Source: Phialophora verrucosa
Taxonomy: Eukaryota; Ascomycota; Eurotiomycetes; Chaetothyriales; Herpotrichiellaceae
Direction of reading: 5' to 3'
Assembly: GCA_002099365.1 (NCBI GenBank)
Contig: MSED01000014.1
Span: 806,001 to 870,000, forward strand
Length of the DNA: 64,000 nucleotides
The translations under genes were made by a program, and so were the position numbers. Positions 44,441 through 56,600 of the stretch are shown piece by piece (position 1 is the first letter of the stretch; every line of letters begins with the position of its first letter). The notes under the pieces were generated by a model. That model worked only from the letters and a program-made list of their open reading frames with translations. It was not told the origin of the DNA and searched no databases.

Positions 44441-46193
44441 ATGGCCGCCCAAGATGTTCGTTTGGCTTCAATCAAGCCGAGGCTGAAGTACAATACAATT
44501 GGCGGTGTCAATGGCCCTCTGGTCATCCTAGACAATGTACGTTGGAGCTGCGCACTGGCCCCGCGGAATGTGCTGCATTATCGCTAATACTCTGTTCTAT
44601 CAGGTCAAATTCCCCCGGTACAACGAGATTGTCAGCCTGACGCTTCCCGATGGCTCGTCACGGTCGGGCCAGGTCCTCGAGGCAAGAGGTATGTTCGCTG
44701 CAGTTACACAAGATGTATACGGTCACCACGGATTGACGCTGGTTGGCAGGAAACAGAGCGGTCGTCCAGGTCTTCGAAGGCACAACGGGCATTGATGTCA
44801 AGAAGGTGCGCATGACCTCTGTCTTGCAATCTACTATGGTGCTCACTATCTACAGACGAAAGTCGAGTTCACGGGCCACAGTTTGAAGATTGGAGTCTCG
44901 GAAGACATGCTGGGTCGCATCTTCGATGGATCAGGAAGAGCCATAGACAAAGGGCCCAAAGTGCTGGCAGAAGACTACCTCGACATCAACGGGAGTCCCA
45001 TCAACCCATATTCCAGAGTACGCTCGCCCTGTCTCACCGTCTCCACCGCAAACTGACCCCGGGTGAAGGTTTACCCCGAGGAAATGATCTCGACAGGTAT
45101 CTCGGCTATTGACTGCATGAACTCGGTCGCCAGAGGGCAAAAGATCCCCATCTTCTCCGCTGCCGGTCTCCCCCATAACGAAATTGCTGCTCAGATCTGT
45201 CGGCAGGCCGGTCTCGTCAACCAACCGACCAAGGGCGTTCATGATGGCCACGAGGAGAACTTCAGCATCGTCTTCGCTGCCATGGGTGTCAACATGGAGA
45301 CTTCTCGGTTCTTCACTCGCGATTTCGAAGAGAATGGTTCGATGGAACGAGTCACTCTGTTCTTGAACTTGGCCAACGACCCCACTATCGAACGCATCAT
45401 CACCCCTCGACTTGCACTGACCACGGCAGAATACTACGCCTACCAACTCGAGAAGCACGTTCTAGTCATCCTCACAGATCTGTCTGCATACTGCGACGCT
45501 CTTCGAGAGGTCTCTGCTGCGCGAGAAGAAGTCCCGGGTCGTCGTGGTTATCCCGGATACATGTACACTGACTTGTCGACCATCTACGAGCGAGCCGGTC
45601 GTGTCGAAGGAAGAAACGGCTCCATCACCCAGATCCCCATTTTGACCATGCCTAACGACGACATCACACATCCAATCCCGGATCTGACTGGATACATCAC
45701 CGAGGGTCAGATCTTCGTCGATCGTGGTCTGCACAACAAGGGTGTCTACCCGCCCATCAATGTCTTGCCATCACTGTCCCGACTCATGAAGTCTGCCATC
45801 GGTGAAGGTCTGACCCGGAAGGATCACGGTGACGTCTCGAACCAGCTGTACGCCAAGTACGCCATCGGCCGTGACGCAGCGGCCATGAAAGCAGTCGTGG
45901 GTGAAGAAGCCTTGTCGGCCGAAGACAAGCTCTCGCTTGAATTCTTGGACAAATTTGAGAGACAATTCATCTCGCAAAGTCCGTATGACAAGCGCTCGAT
46001 TTTTGACAGCTTGGATCTCGGGTGGAATTTGCTCCGCATCTTCCCTAAAGAACTGCTCAACCGTATCAACCCCAAGTTGTTAGATGAGTTCTACGCCAGG
46101 AAGGGACACGGGAAGAAGGCAAACAAAGACACAAGGGACAATGAGGATGGTAACAAGCAGGTCAACGGCGATGCCAACCTGTTGGATGACTAG
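44441..46193 (+). CDS. VMA2: V-type H+-ATPase subunit B (non-catalytic)
   Basis: Five exons: 44441-44536, 44604-44688, 44750-44805, 44856-45017 and 45069-46193, giving 507 aa, the family's normal length. Splicing restores the invariant N-terminal GGVNGPLVILDNVKFPRYNE, RAVVQVFEGTTGIDVKK and LGRIFDGSGRAIDKGPKV. The last exon carries PIFSAAGLPHNEIAAQICRQ and the AIGEGLTRKDHGDVSNQLYA block. Subunit B alternates with catalytic subunit A in the V1 head, which hydrolyses ATP and drives proton pumping into the vacuole. The C-terminal tail (KKANKDTRDNEDGNKQ) is divergent, as usual. All four introns are 50-67 nt and lie in the first 630 bases of the gene. Confidence 0.97.
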
Positions 46194-47098
46194 GTTTAAA
46201 ACGTGAGGCTGTGCGGAACGCCTCCATCCAAAGGAATGTAGAGTGGCCTCACTTGGCGTCAACCATGTTGGAACTTACCGTCGCTGTGAGGTTTCGGCAC
46301 AACGGTCAGATCAGATGGCCCGGTTCGTCGGATACGGTTGCTTTGACTTAGATAGTGTCAGGGGCTTATCAATGAGTTCAAGGTTGCGGGCAGATAAGTC
46401 CCCTGAGTGATGGTCGCCACTGTTGTGTGATGTCCTATGTAGACAAGTATACTAACCAGCGTTTAGAGTCTCCGGAGTCATCTCGATACTGTACCTATCT
46501 AGCCGCCTACCTCTCCCTTCATCTCATTCCATTCCTATCCTTAGCGCTGACTCCACAGCCTTGTTAAGGACATGCGGCACATAAAGTACAAGTACAGATC
46601 CATACCGGTACTATGCACCAGATTCATTAGGTTCTACTACTCCAAAGAAGATTGTGCGATATTTTGATATATAGATGGATACTAAGCACGCTTCAGTGGC
46701 CACACGGAGTATATACTGTATGGTACCTTTGGCCGGTCAATCACGCTAGGTTGGATTACCGAGTACACGAGGTCAGGTCAGATCAGATCAGACTGGGCCA
46801 GACCAGATTAGACCAAATGTATAGACGGGATAGAGGGCAAGATGTATAAATAGATGACAGATGGATGGATAGATGGATAGGAAGGTAGGTACTCGTAGAC
46901 ATGTGACTGACTGATAGATACGTACACGGACGGGATTCTATACATTTCATGTCAAACACATAACACAGCAACCATGCGTGCCATGGCACGGTCCATTGGG
47001 GTCTTTTGAAGCGCCTTTTGCCTTGTCGGTCCGTATTATCCGTAACGGATGGGTCCCCCACAATGCATGACGCCTCACACACCTCCGTCGCTTTACTT
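46194..47098. other. Convergent intergenic region with simple sequence
   Basis: About 0.9 kb between VMA2 and the transporter. It contains degenerate GATCA/GACCA iterations at about 46772-46820 and GATG/ATAG-like iterations at about 46850-46895. No gene seen. Confidence 0.5.
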
Positions 47099-49465
47099 TC
47101 ACTGCACCGACTGCCCAGTGCTCCCGCTGGCGAGGCTATCCTCGCGGGCGCTTTCCTGCACGGTACTCAGATTCCGGTGCAGCTGCGAGCGACTCGGCGT
47201 CGCGTGCAGCATGCGCATCCTCTCGGCGGCGCCCGTGTCTTCGCCCATTCCTGGTCCGCCGATTCCGACGGAATACGCCCCGCCCATCCCGGGCGGTAGA
47301 GGTGCGCCGGCGCCGTTGTTTCCAGGAGTAGGTCCAGCACCCGCACCAGAACCGCTGCAACCGCCACCCCCGGCAAACGCACCGGTCATGCTGGGACTTG
47401 TGCCGAACGCACCGCCGATCCCGCCTCCCGTCCCAAACGCACCGGTCGGGATCGAAACAGGCACGTTGCCATTCGCGCCAAGCACGTTGTTGTTCATGCT
47501 CCTCGCGCTGCCGTACGCGGACCGCTGCCCCGCCACACCCAGCAGCCGAGTCCACTCGTCCGGCCCATTCGAAGCGTGAGCGGCAGCCTGGGCAGCGGCG
47601 ATGGCCTTCTGCCTCTGCAGATCCCGGCCCTTGATGTCGACGTACATGACGAGGATGACGCCCAGCACCAGCCCCGCGGTGGCGAGGCCCAGGTTGATGG
47701 GCTCGGGATCGTCCTCGAAGACCTCGTGCAGCAGGGCCTGCAGTCCCGACTGCGTGAACGTGAACAGCCCGCTCAGACAGATGATCGCGCCATAGACCGT
47801 CCCGAACGTGGCATATCCAAAGACCTTGGCCGCGTAGTCGCTCATGGCGGAGTAGTAAAGCGGTCGGAAGAGGACGAAGAGCGTGACGTTCGCGTACGCG
47901 GCCCAGACGGTCGGCACCGCGCCCAGCACGCCAATGATTGTGCTCAGCAGGACCAGCAGGTTCAGCACGGCGACGGTGCTCGTGTGGTCCAGCAAGGCGC
48001 CGATGAAGGGCACGGTGACGATGCCACCGATCGGCAGCGCCAGGTCGAAATATTCGATCAGCTTGGTCGCCGCGGCGGCGCTGTTGAGCATGTACACGTA
48101 CTGGGACCAGATGGTGGCGATGAAAAAGTTGAACCTCGCCATCTGCAGGATGGTGAACAGCGTGATGAGAATGAACCACGGGGTGCGGATCTGTTTGGAG
48201 GCGGGCAGGCCGTGCAGCACGCCCCAGACGCCCGAGTTGGCGCGGATGGTGTCTTCCTTCCGGACGTGCTTGACTTGTTGGGCGGGCGTGCCCAGCAGTT
48301 CATTGATGCTCGCGATGGACATCCTCCGTTGCTCGGCGCGGTGGGACCGTATGCGCATGAGATCCGTGGCCGTGAGGTCCAGGTCATCGTCCGAGTCGTG
48401 CAGGTCGGTCGTGGCGTCCTGGGCGCGGTCCATTTTCTCGGCCAATTCGCCGCGGGTTTGGTACGATTGGGCCGGCATGATCAATATTTGGGTGACGAGG
48501 ATGAAGGTCGGGATGGTGAGGAGGTAGACGAGGAAGATTTGGCGGAGGGAGATGCTCCCGGAGGTGGATTGGTAGAGGATTCGGAACAGGAGGAACACGC
48601 TTGCGGAGGCGTCGAACGCGCCGGTGACCAGGGCGAGGATGAGACCTTGGAAGCGCGGAAAGGCATTGGACAGGTGGAAGGAAGGTACAAAGGTGAATGT
48701 TCCGCCCAGGGCCAGGAGAAATGAGGCCACGATGTAGCCGTCGAAGGGGAGAGGTCCGGCGAATGCCAGGCAGAGTGAGCCCAGTGCGAGCAAGACTGAT
48801 GAGATGATGCCGCATACCCGTGGGCCATATCGATCGAGGATACTGCCGACGAGGAGGGCCGAGATGTTGGTCGTAACGGAGGCGATAATGAAGGTTAGGT
48901 TCAGTCTGTGCACGCACATCGGTGTCAGCGCTCAGTCGTCACGGCCAAAAAAGAGCAGATGATGAATTGAACCGGCAGATTACCTTTGATCCTGCAGGTA
49001 ACACAGTCGGACTCCCTTTCTCAGTTCAGCGTCAGTGCACAGGTCTTGGTAGACACCTTCCGTCACCAATATCGTTTTCAAAGCGTCGAATCCAAACGTG
49101 ATGCCCGAGGCCGTCACGCATGCAACGACACCAACCACTATTTGGGCTGTTCACGGCACGTGGCAAGTTGAATATGTCAGTTGACGTTCTGATTTCCGAG
49201 CCGGTGGAGCACAGGAGGAGGCTGACTTACCTATCCTTTTCTGCGCGCTCACTTCGTAGGCGGCGATGGGTTCCAACTTTTCACCACCGGCGGACTTGTC
49301 CCCAGCCACGGGCGGAATGGGGTCATAGCTGATACTCAGCGTGATGCTCGGCTGTCTGGACAGTCGAGGGAACGCGCGGATGCTGTCTGTGTCGAAGCCC
49401 ACATCGCCGGGTTCGGGTTCGTGATCGATGCCCTCGACTGCTGAGACATGTTGGGCTAGGGACAT
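47099..49465 (-). CDS. Major facilitator superfamily transporter (Fmp42/SLC43-like)
   Basis: Exons 49465-49231, 49146-48984 and 48905-47099 give 734 aa. The N-terminal cytosolic segment (MSLAQHVSAVEGIDHE) is followed by about 12 hydrophobic segments. TM1 is in exon 2 (IVVGVVACVTASGITFGFDAL) and TM2 begins exon 3 (LNLTFIIASVTTNISALLVG). The loop DRYGPRVCG corresponds to the MFS loop 2-3 signature (G..xDRxGxR). A long cytosolic central loop (DSDDDLDLTATDLMRIRSHR) separates the two six-helix bundles. The C-tail is very Gly/Ala-rich (residues about 615-700), probably disordered. The overall form resembles fungal Fmp42/SLC43-type transporters; the substrate is unknown, amino acids being the SLC43 precedent. 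Exon junctions keep phase and use GTAAGT and GTAATC donors. Confidence 0.87.
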
Positions 49466-50028
49466 TTGCTGGAGTCGAAGCGCAAGACAGGACCGAGGGA
49501 GATGCTATATCAAGGCCAGGCTGAAACGCGCATATAGGGGCAAAAGTATAAAAATAAAGATGCAGTAACGTGGTGGTGTGGTTGATTACGTGCTTCGACT
49601 GATGGCTTTCTCGCCTCCAGCAAAAAATGTTGTGTTTAGCTGCAAGCCGCGCTTGTCGTGGGGCTTGAGGCGGAAATTCTAACCGGCTGTCGGGGTTTTT
49701 ACGAGTCTAGGCGTGAGCTTCGACTAGTGGCATCCAGTGGAGATGTGATCCGAGTGTGACGTACAGCAATTTGGCGGCTCCTAAGGCTGGCAAGTGGCAG
49801 GCCTCTGCGGGGTACGAGTAACGATATGGGGAAGTGAGCGGGAGATGAATGGCATTTCAAATTGCCCAACCCTCGTATCGAGAATGGCATTCCTGAGTGG
49901 GATGAGTACAACGAGGGGTTTGAAATGTCGGTGTGCATGCACCGGCCCGAAACGACTACAAGATAAGTACATTACAACCAGGTGCGAGGTGGCTTCCAAG
50001 GGATACTCACTCGCATGGGCGAGTCCTC
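49466..50028. other. Intergenic, no gene seen
   Basis: About 0.56 kb upstream of the transporter and downstream of the fusion hydrolase. No supported gene. Confidence 0.5.
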
Positions 50029-51216
50029 TCACACTCCCAATTGGTCCACTTTCAGTTGAAATGCCAGTATTTCTCCAGCCAGCGCTTCCCCTTGCTCCAA
50101 GGCCATCATGTGCACGCCCGGATCAATCTCCTTGTAAACGACGTGCGTGTTGCCCGCGGCCTCACATGCTTCTCTGAGCCTGGTCATCCACTTCGGCCCT
50201 GTGCTCGCGTCCTGCACACCACACACCAGCAGGACAGGACACTTCACCTTCCCTTCCCTCAGACTCGGGAGCGAATCAAGCTGACTCATGCATCGCCACG
50301 CGTCCGTCAAATCGCTCAGCGATATCCTCTCGACGCACGACCTCGCGTAGCGGACGCCCCATTCATTCCGCGCGATCGCCTCGGGAGTGAACCAGCGGAT
50401 GATGGTCTCCGGCAGCAACGGCGCGACCGACTGCGCCTCTTCGGCTCTCGTCGCCCGCGTCACCCACGACGGTTGTGCCTCGCCCGCCGTGGTGATCAGG
50501 CCCAAGCAGCGCGTCTGTTCCGGGTAGCCCAGCGCGAAATACTGCGCCACCGCACCGCCGTACGATTGGCCGTAGATGTCGGCTTTGGTGATCTTCAGCG
50601 CGTCGAGGATGCAGTGCAGGTCAGATGCAAGCTGCGGGAGGGAGCGCGCGTGTGGAGCATACGCGGCGTAGCCGTGTCCTCGCATATCGTACGCTATCAC
50701 ACGGACGTCGCGACGACCTGCCGTGCTGGTGGTGGCAGCGGCGGCTACCAGTCTGGAGAAGACGGCATCCCACATGCGACGATCTAGCGCCAGGGCGTGG
50801 ATGAGGACGATTGGTATCGACTCGCTGAGAGGATTCGAGTCCTTCACGACGGTATGGTGGTCTCCGACAGAGACCTCTTTTTCCACGTACGTGCTGTTGA
50901 GCGCGTGGTGCATGGGACCCATCAGCGATTGGAGGCTCGCAACCACGCGGCTTCGCGTGGTGATGGCTTTGGATGGTCCAAAGTGGAAACTCGCTTGATA
51001 GACGACGTTCAGGATCTCCGACTCCGTTGCCCCGTAATATAACGCCGTGGCGAGGTACTCATCGAGCGAGTCGTCCGGGTCGTGGGCGATCAGAGCCATG
51101 ATCTCCTGTAACGCGCATTCCCGGTAGTTTAGCGAGGACGTCGCGACCGTCTCGAGGAAAGAGTGTGAGGGTCTGAAGTCGGACAGGACTATCTTCTTCT
51201 TGGGCGTTGGTGCCAT
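50029..51216 (-). CDS. Carboxymuconolactone-decarboxylase-like / alpha-beta hydrolase fusion (reversed PcaL-like order)
   Basis: A single-exon frame of 395 aa. Residues about 30-95 form a CMD/AhpD-like helical domain (SLNYRECALQEIMALIAHDP; GATESEILNVVYQASFHFGP). After a short linker, residues about 130-390 form an alpha/beta hydrolase resembling 3-oxoadipate enol-lactone hydrolase. Its features are the oxyanion strand IVLIHALALDRRMWDAVF, YDMRGHGYA, the nucleophile elbow YGQSYGGAVAQ (Ser), the acid in LVCGVQDAST and the base His in DPGVHMMALE. In bacteria PcaC and PcaD activities are fused as PcaL, with the hydrolase first; here the order is inverted. A role in aromatic-ring catabolism, or lactone/ester hydrolysis in another pathway, is inference. 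The CMD part lacks the CxxC of AhpD peroxidase-partner proteins. Confidence 0.87.
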   Translation of the reverse strand: MAPTPKKKIVLSDFRPSHSFLETVATSSLNYRECALQEIMALIAHDPDDSLDEYLATALYYGATESEILNVVYQASFHFGPSKAITTRSRVVASLQSLMGPMHHALNSTYVEKEVSVGDHHTVVKDSNPLSESIPIVLIHALALDRRMWDAVFSRLVAAAATTSTAGRRDVRVIAYDMRGHGYAAYAPHARSLPQLASDLHCILDALKITKADIYGQSYGGAVAQYFALGYPEQTRCLGLITTAGEAQPSWVTRATRAEEAQSVAPLLPETIIRWFTPEAIARNEWGVRYARSCVERISLSDLTDAWRCMSQLDSLPSLREGKVKCPVLLVCGVQDASTGPKWMTRLREACEAAGNTHVVYKEIDPGVHMMALEQGEALAGEILAFQLKVDQLGV

Positions 51217-51243
51217 GGTCTTCGCCGGAGCGTCTTCGCCTTT

Positions 51244-51405
51244 GACCTAGTCGTTAGAAGTCAGTGACCAAGCCAACTCAAATCCTATGACCTAGTCGTG
51301 TAGAAGTCAATGACCAAGGCGAACTCAATCCTTTGACTCAGCAGTATACGAGACTGACGAGTCAATGACCCAGCCAAACTCAAATTCCTAGACCTAGTCG
51401 TGCAG
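51244..51405. repeat. Imperfect 45-56-bp tandem repeat, three copies plus a partial
   Basis: Copies begin at 51244, 51289, 51335 and 51391 (partial). Each starts GACCTAGTCGT (GACTCAGCAGT in copy 3), continues with a TCARTGACC core and ends with an AACTCAAATCCTA-like phrase. The array sits about 30 bp upstream of the hydrolase ATG, where regulatory or leader RNA sequences would be. Confidence 0.8.
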
Positions 51406-51462
51406 TTAAATCCACCTTGCATGATGGAAAGGTCCATAACTCATATAATGAGAATCTCCAGT

Positions 51463-51493
51463 GTGTAGTATGTAGCATGTAGCATGTAGTATG
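51463..51493. repeat. (GTAGYAT) heptamer array, about four units
   Basis: Four successive GTAGTAT/GTAGCAT units in the sequence upstream of the fusion hydrolase. A short minisatellite; no function visible. Confidence 0.75.
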
Positions 51494-52103
51494 TACTGAC
51501 CTGAGATGAAGACGACATGGCGCCTGTCTGCCCCAACCGACCGCGGATTATTCAGCCTCGATGTCTCACGTAGGCTTTCGATTTCCGAACCTGGTATCGC
51601 ATTGCATTGCAATTACTCGCATATTTGAAGAGCCGGCCAGCATTAAACAGCTCAAGGGCTTGGAGAAAAGCTCCGATTCTGCGCGGAGTTTGTCCGTGCT
51701 TTCTCCAAGGCGACGACCGTGGTGAACAGCTGGTCTCCAATTCATTTTGCCGCTGGATCTCATCAAACTCACTTCACGGGAGCGAGTGTGATTGCCGGTA
51801 AGGTCTACAGAAAGAGAGAGAGAGATGAAGGAGAGCAAAGAGGAGATCTCAACCAGGTCCTCAGTACACATGTCGTTGGTTCGTATCCGCCTACAATTTC
51901 TGTGCGTTCATGTCGCTCGCTATCTGGAGCGGCAAACCAGTCAACCTTTCCTTTTGGAGCCCTGGGTATCTCGTCGTCCAACTACCGATGCACCTGGGCC
52001 ATCAACCACAGATTTACCGCATGCCATTTTGCCTGTCCCCCCAAGCCATCATAGTGTACAAAACATTAGATTTACACGTGTGCCCATTGCTCGCCTCATC
52101 TCA

Positions 52104-53625
52104 TCATCTGGCATGTACAAACGCTGGACCAGGGCCTAGGGGACTGCTGGTCTCTTCTGGGATGCTATCGTCGTGCTGGTTCCGGTAGTTAACAACTCGG
52201 CTCTTTCCGTCTATGCTGACATGGATGTCGGCTCTCGTGTCTGCTGAGCCGAGAGTGATGTGGTTGTGTTTCGTTGAGATCGCAAGCGCAGGCGTCGTCC
52301 TGTCCGGCCGTGGGGCTGGAGAACTAAAGGTGGCAAGTATTTCAGCCCACAACGCCTTGCAAGCCGGTAAGCTGGTCACAATATAGATGACCGTGTTCCA
52401 GAATCCTTGCAGAGGAAGCACCAGACCAGAGGCAAAGTCCAATCCGAAAAGAGAATCATTCGGTCGAACAAGAGTATAGACTCTGTTTATCGTGGAGGGA
52501 ACCCTACGAATAGTCAGCCCACCATGTCAACTATAATTAATTGATATCACATACCAAGTACAAAGGAGGGCGAGAAAGAATAGCATGGCCGTCTTGCAAT
52601 AGCTCAGTGTTGCCTTGTTAGCATCAATTTTGTTAGGCTGCGGTCTCTCGATGACCACGTTGGTGTTTGTTTCAGGGAATGCAGCTTCCTGGATCGACTG
52701 GAATCTTTCGTGGTGTGCACTTGTAGGTGATGGTTCTCCGTAATATGTGTTTCTCGGTGAGCCCAGCTGTCGTTGGTTCCGATCGGGTGAGTGTGGGACT
52801 TGACTGCTGATGGTGACTTCGTACGTCTTCTGAGAAACGGACGGCGATGTTGGCGACGTTTGGAACTCTTTCATGGCATACCCGCCCGACGGCATCTCCT
52901 GCTTGCTTTCACTTCGACCTAGGGATAGGAGCTGTTTGCGCCACCGGAAGACCACAATGCCTACTTTGACGTAGATGAACATTGTCACCAGAATGATAAG
53001 CCAGACCGGTCCGTAGAAAGTGGCAATTCGAAGCACGTTCCACTTCGTGGTGACCCAGCACCAGAGCTGCAGATCGATTAGCAGTCATTATGGACGAGCC
53101 AGTCGATGTGCACGTACCACGGCGTCCCCATACACTTTCCCCCTGCCACCAGAGTTGACGAAGAGAAATACAAATGCTGGGACGAATGGAATGCCATAAC
53201 ACGCTCCAAGATAGCGCCACTCCAGGTCCCGAAGCTGGGAGGCGTCGTACTGCCGAAAGAAGGAAAGGTAGACGTTGCAAGCCATCGCAAATGTCCACAG
53301 GGCATCAGCGGGGAGGAACCTACACCATTGTTGAGTATGAGCACGACCGCTGGCAACGAGGACCTTACCAGTGAATCAAAAAGCCCTGGAATTGGCATAA
53401 AGGCGTGGTCACCCCCGCCGCGATGCCTGATCTTGCAATAAGAGTAGCGACATTGGCAAACAGGTTCCCCCATGCGGCATAAAAGACAAGTCGGTTGATA
53501 GGTTTGCGAAACTTGCTGTCAGAGAGGAATGTCGTGATGATGAAGAACGCGCCGACAACCGAGAAGACCGACGTGACTCGCTCAGCCGTCTCAATGGCCT
53601 GGTGTTGCGATGCGGCGATCGTCAT
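52104..53625 (-). CDS. Seven-transmembrane GPCR, cAMP-receptor-like (fungal class V)
   Basis: Exons 53625-53369, 53319-53118, 53066-52555 and 52503-52104 give 456 aa. Hydrophobic segments appear in order: VTSVFSVVGAFFIITTFL, INRLVFYAAWGNLFANVATL, ADALWTFAMACNVYLSFF, YLGACYGIPFVPAFVFLFV, IATFYGPVWLIILVTMFIYV, then a long cytosolic loop (about 110 residues, Ser/Pro-rich), MLFFLALLCTWVPSTINRVY and GLVLPLQGFWNTVIYIV. The spacing, KPINRL after TM1 and the LCTWVPSTINR helix match cAMP-receptor-like (Dictyostelium CAR-type) fungal receptors, expected at the plasma membrane and coupled to heterotrimeric G proteins. The ligand is unknown. The first Met (53625) precedes TM1 closely; the frame is open further upstream, so a longer N-terminus is possible. 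Confidence 0.87.
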
Positions 53626-56600
53626 GTTGGCAAGGTCGTCGTGGCTGCTGCCGGACAAGCATACCGAACAAGCGGAAGGAACGACGATATCGAGGACTCG
53701 ACAGAACTGCGGGGGAGGCGCGAAGCTTTTGTCTTCGCGAGCCGTCAATATGCAAATGTCAAGGCAACGTCGGTGGTCCAGAATGCAGAGTCGCAGTGGC
53801 CAACTGTACCCCGGTCGACACTGTACCACGGGGTTTGGTTGCGGGTCGCAAATTCACTCATGCCATTAGCTTCACCGCTAACGGTTCGCACTGGCTTCAA
53901 AGTTCAAGGGCATGACAAGGTATCTGACTGTGCAGTTGATTCGTTGAGGTGCAAGCAGAGAATGGCCTCCTCCTCGTAGCACCGAAGTATGGCTCCGGTG
54001 AATCTGGGGCAAGGATGATGGTGCAAAGTGAAACGACTAGAACTTGTCGGGATGCACCTTCCGGATGCACAGGGGTGGATTCTTCACTCGGTCTCCACTA
54101 GCACCTTTCGGTATAAACCCATGGAGCCGAGAGCTGCGCTATCTGGTGCTATCGTTGCGATCATCGAGGAGAATTGATTAGTGTGGCAAGCGAATTGTCG
54201 TTCTTGGAGCCCGTGGATCTGGCACCATTGTCGGGTGCTTGACAGCCCATCGAGGACGGACCCGGTACCGGGAGGGCAAGGAATGCTCGTTTAACCTCCA
54301 ACTGTCGCACAAGGACTATTGTACTGTAAGATGACGCTGTGATCGTCAAATGGTGATATGGGGAAGGCCGCATTCGCCCAATTGCAATCTCTGATCGTCG
54401 CACCGTCGATGTGCTACGGCGGATGCGGCCCCTGAGAAATGAAAAGAGCCATGGGCAAAAGGCTAGACTTCCACCGTCGACAAGGCTCGAGATAATCACT
54501 GCGACTCTCTCCTGCAGAGGGGATGTGAATACAAGTGCTTGTAAATATCATGGTGTCGCAGCTAGGCGACGTGGTTGAACGTCGGAACGCGGCTTGATTG
54601 TCTCGGACCGCATCGTGATGAAATACAGGTCGTGTGCCTAAATCGTGAGGGAAGGTCGCTTCGAAAGACGAGGCTCGGCAGTTGCTGAGTGGCCGAGACT
54701 GTTCCTGCAATGGCCGCTTGACCCCTTCCCCAGATTGAGGGAGAACAACGGCCATGAGCGGGAAGCTACTGCAGGGACAAATGCCATGGAAGCCTCATTG
54801 GGCCAACCGGCAACAGGACTGTACGGACACCAGGATGATGCCAATTTTCGTGCACGCGTCAGGCCGAGGAGACGGTCTATCTACCACAGCAAGGAGTACA
54901 TACCCGTACGCTGCATGTGCCTCGAAAGCCGGGCCAATGGATTTTCCGCCTAGGCTTGAGCGAGCCGGACGCGTTCGTAGTATCATACCACAGTGTCGTA
55001 ATCGGTGTTCCCTACTTGCCGTCGGTGTCCTCGATATGCGCTCCTGTGTTGTTTGGTGTAGCCATCGCCGATGTTGCGGGCAAACAAGCCGTGCACCCTT
55101 GGTAGTACCGAGCCTCCTGATAGTACGAGTACGAGTAAATGTGCCAGCCCGCCGGGGGTGGATCTCAATGTTGAGCGGTGATAGGCGAACAATCTTTCGA
55201 AGCCAAAATGGCGTCCAAGAGAAACTGTGACCAGGCTTTTCCTGACCGCGAGACGACAATCAAAGGATTCGCCTAATGTCAATAGCTTGGCATTTATGCA
55301 ATAAGAATCCGTAGGGCGTGCTCCTTAGGGGCATTGCCCAAGAAAACAATATCTGCGGCTTCCCAGAAGGACGAGAAACCGTGCAGCTATTATTGCTCAG
55401 TCTCACGCGGTCTCAAGCACCGAAGGTCTGCTGCGCCTCGAGACGAACTGCAATGCTACTGAATCACATCGCCATGACGAATCCTACTCTGTATGAATCT
55501 TGGACCTGCTCTTGACATTCCGTTTAACGGGAAGGTTGTCGAAAGCCAGGAACGAGACGCGGCTTGCGCATTCAAGTCGCTCGGTCAGCGCTGGCAGTTT
55601 CGCCAGGTGATAAAATCGGACCATGGGCTGACAAGTCGGAGGCAAAACCGGAAGGCAGTTGTGTCGAGTGCCGCGCTCGAGTTGGTATGGCAGGTGAGGA
55701 GTCGTCTAGGCTAAGAGTGACAGATTAATTAGCTCCTCGAGTGTCGACTGATTGGGAGCTGGTCCAATGTCCCCTCATCTCGTGCTCTGAGCAATTCTGT
55801 GCTCTGGTGATAAAATACTGGAACCACACTGACATAGGGCCTGACTCGCTGCCGGAGGATTTCGACAAACTACTGCAGATGGAGGGGTGAGGTTGATGTT
55901 GACACCTTGCGGCCCTGTCGATCTTCCCCAGCATGAGCCCAATGGAAGGATTCTTACTCGTAGGGCTCCAGGGGTCTTGAAAGCTTAAGATTTCGAGGAG
56001 CCGGGGACGGAATCTCGGACGAGTACCTACTGGGGTTGCCGGCCCACTCAGGGGGGTGTTGGAACATTGGTTAGGGCCCCCGAGACAGGGCTGCACGCCT
56101 GGATCGTTTGGTGCGGATGCACGAAGTCGTGGAGACATGTTCATGTCCCACAGTAGTATCCTGTAGCAAAGAAGAACATGTTGTGTGACGCCAGAAGCTG
56201 TCGGCACAATCTACAGGAGGTTGTTGCCCCGAAGACGCTGCGACGAGCCGCGCATGCATGTGGGTTGGCCTGCTAGATTCAGCCTGTGGGCTTGCAAGGT
56301 CGTGCTTCGTATTCTGTCGCCCTTGCAGCTCTCAAGAGCCCATCCTCGTAAGCTGTGGCGACCGCGGAGGAGCTGAATCATCTGACTTGCAGTGGGCTAC
56401 TGACTCGTACCTGGTCAAGATCAGCTCTGACATGCACGGTAAATCACTGCTTGTATAAGCTGTGGATAACGGGCGCAGATCCCAGCCCAGTGGTCCGAGT
56501 CTGTATGCAAGTTGCTCAATCGAACCTTTGCGAATGGGACATTAAAGATCGTCAGAGGTCGTCGTGGTCACACACACACGACACAGTGACCTCCTCTCGC

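Larger units (their letters stand above)
51217..52103. other. Repeat-bearing upstream region of the fusion hydrolase
   Basis: About 0.9 kb. It carries imperfect tandem copies of a 45-56-bp unit (51244-51405) and a heptamer array (51463-51493). The remainder is promoter and GPCR 3' flank; no gene seen. Confidence 0.5.

Noticed and set aside
46772..46895. GATCA and GATG iterations as a possible transposon end
   Set aside because: Degenerate simple sequence only; no terminal repeats or target-site duplication seen.
47136..48724. Long overlapping frames on both strands within the transporter gene
   Set aside because: GC-rich codon composition of the MFS gene produces open shadow frames; only the minus frame with 12 hydrophobic segments is coherent.
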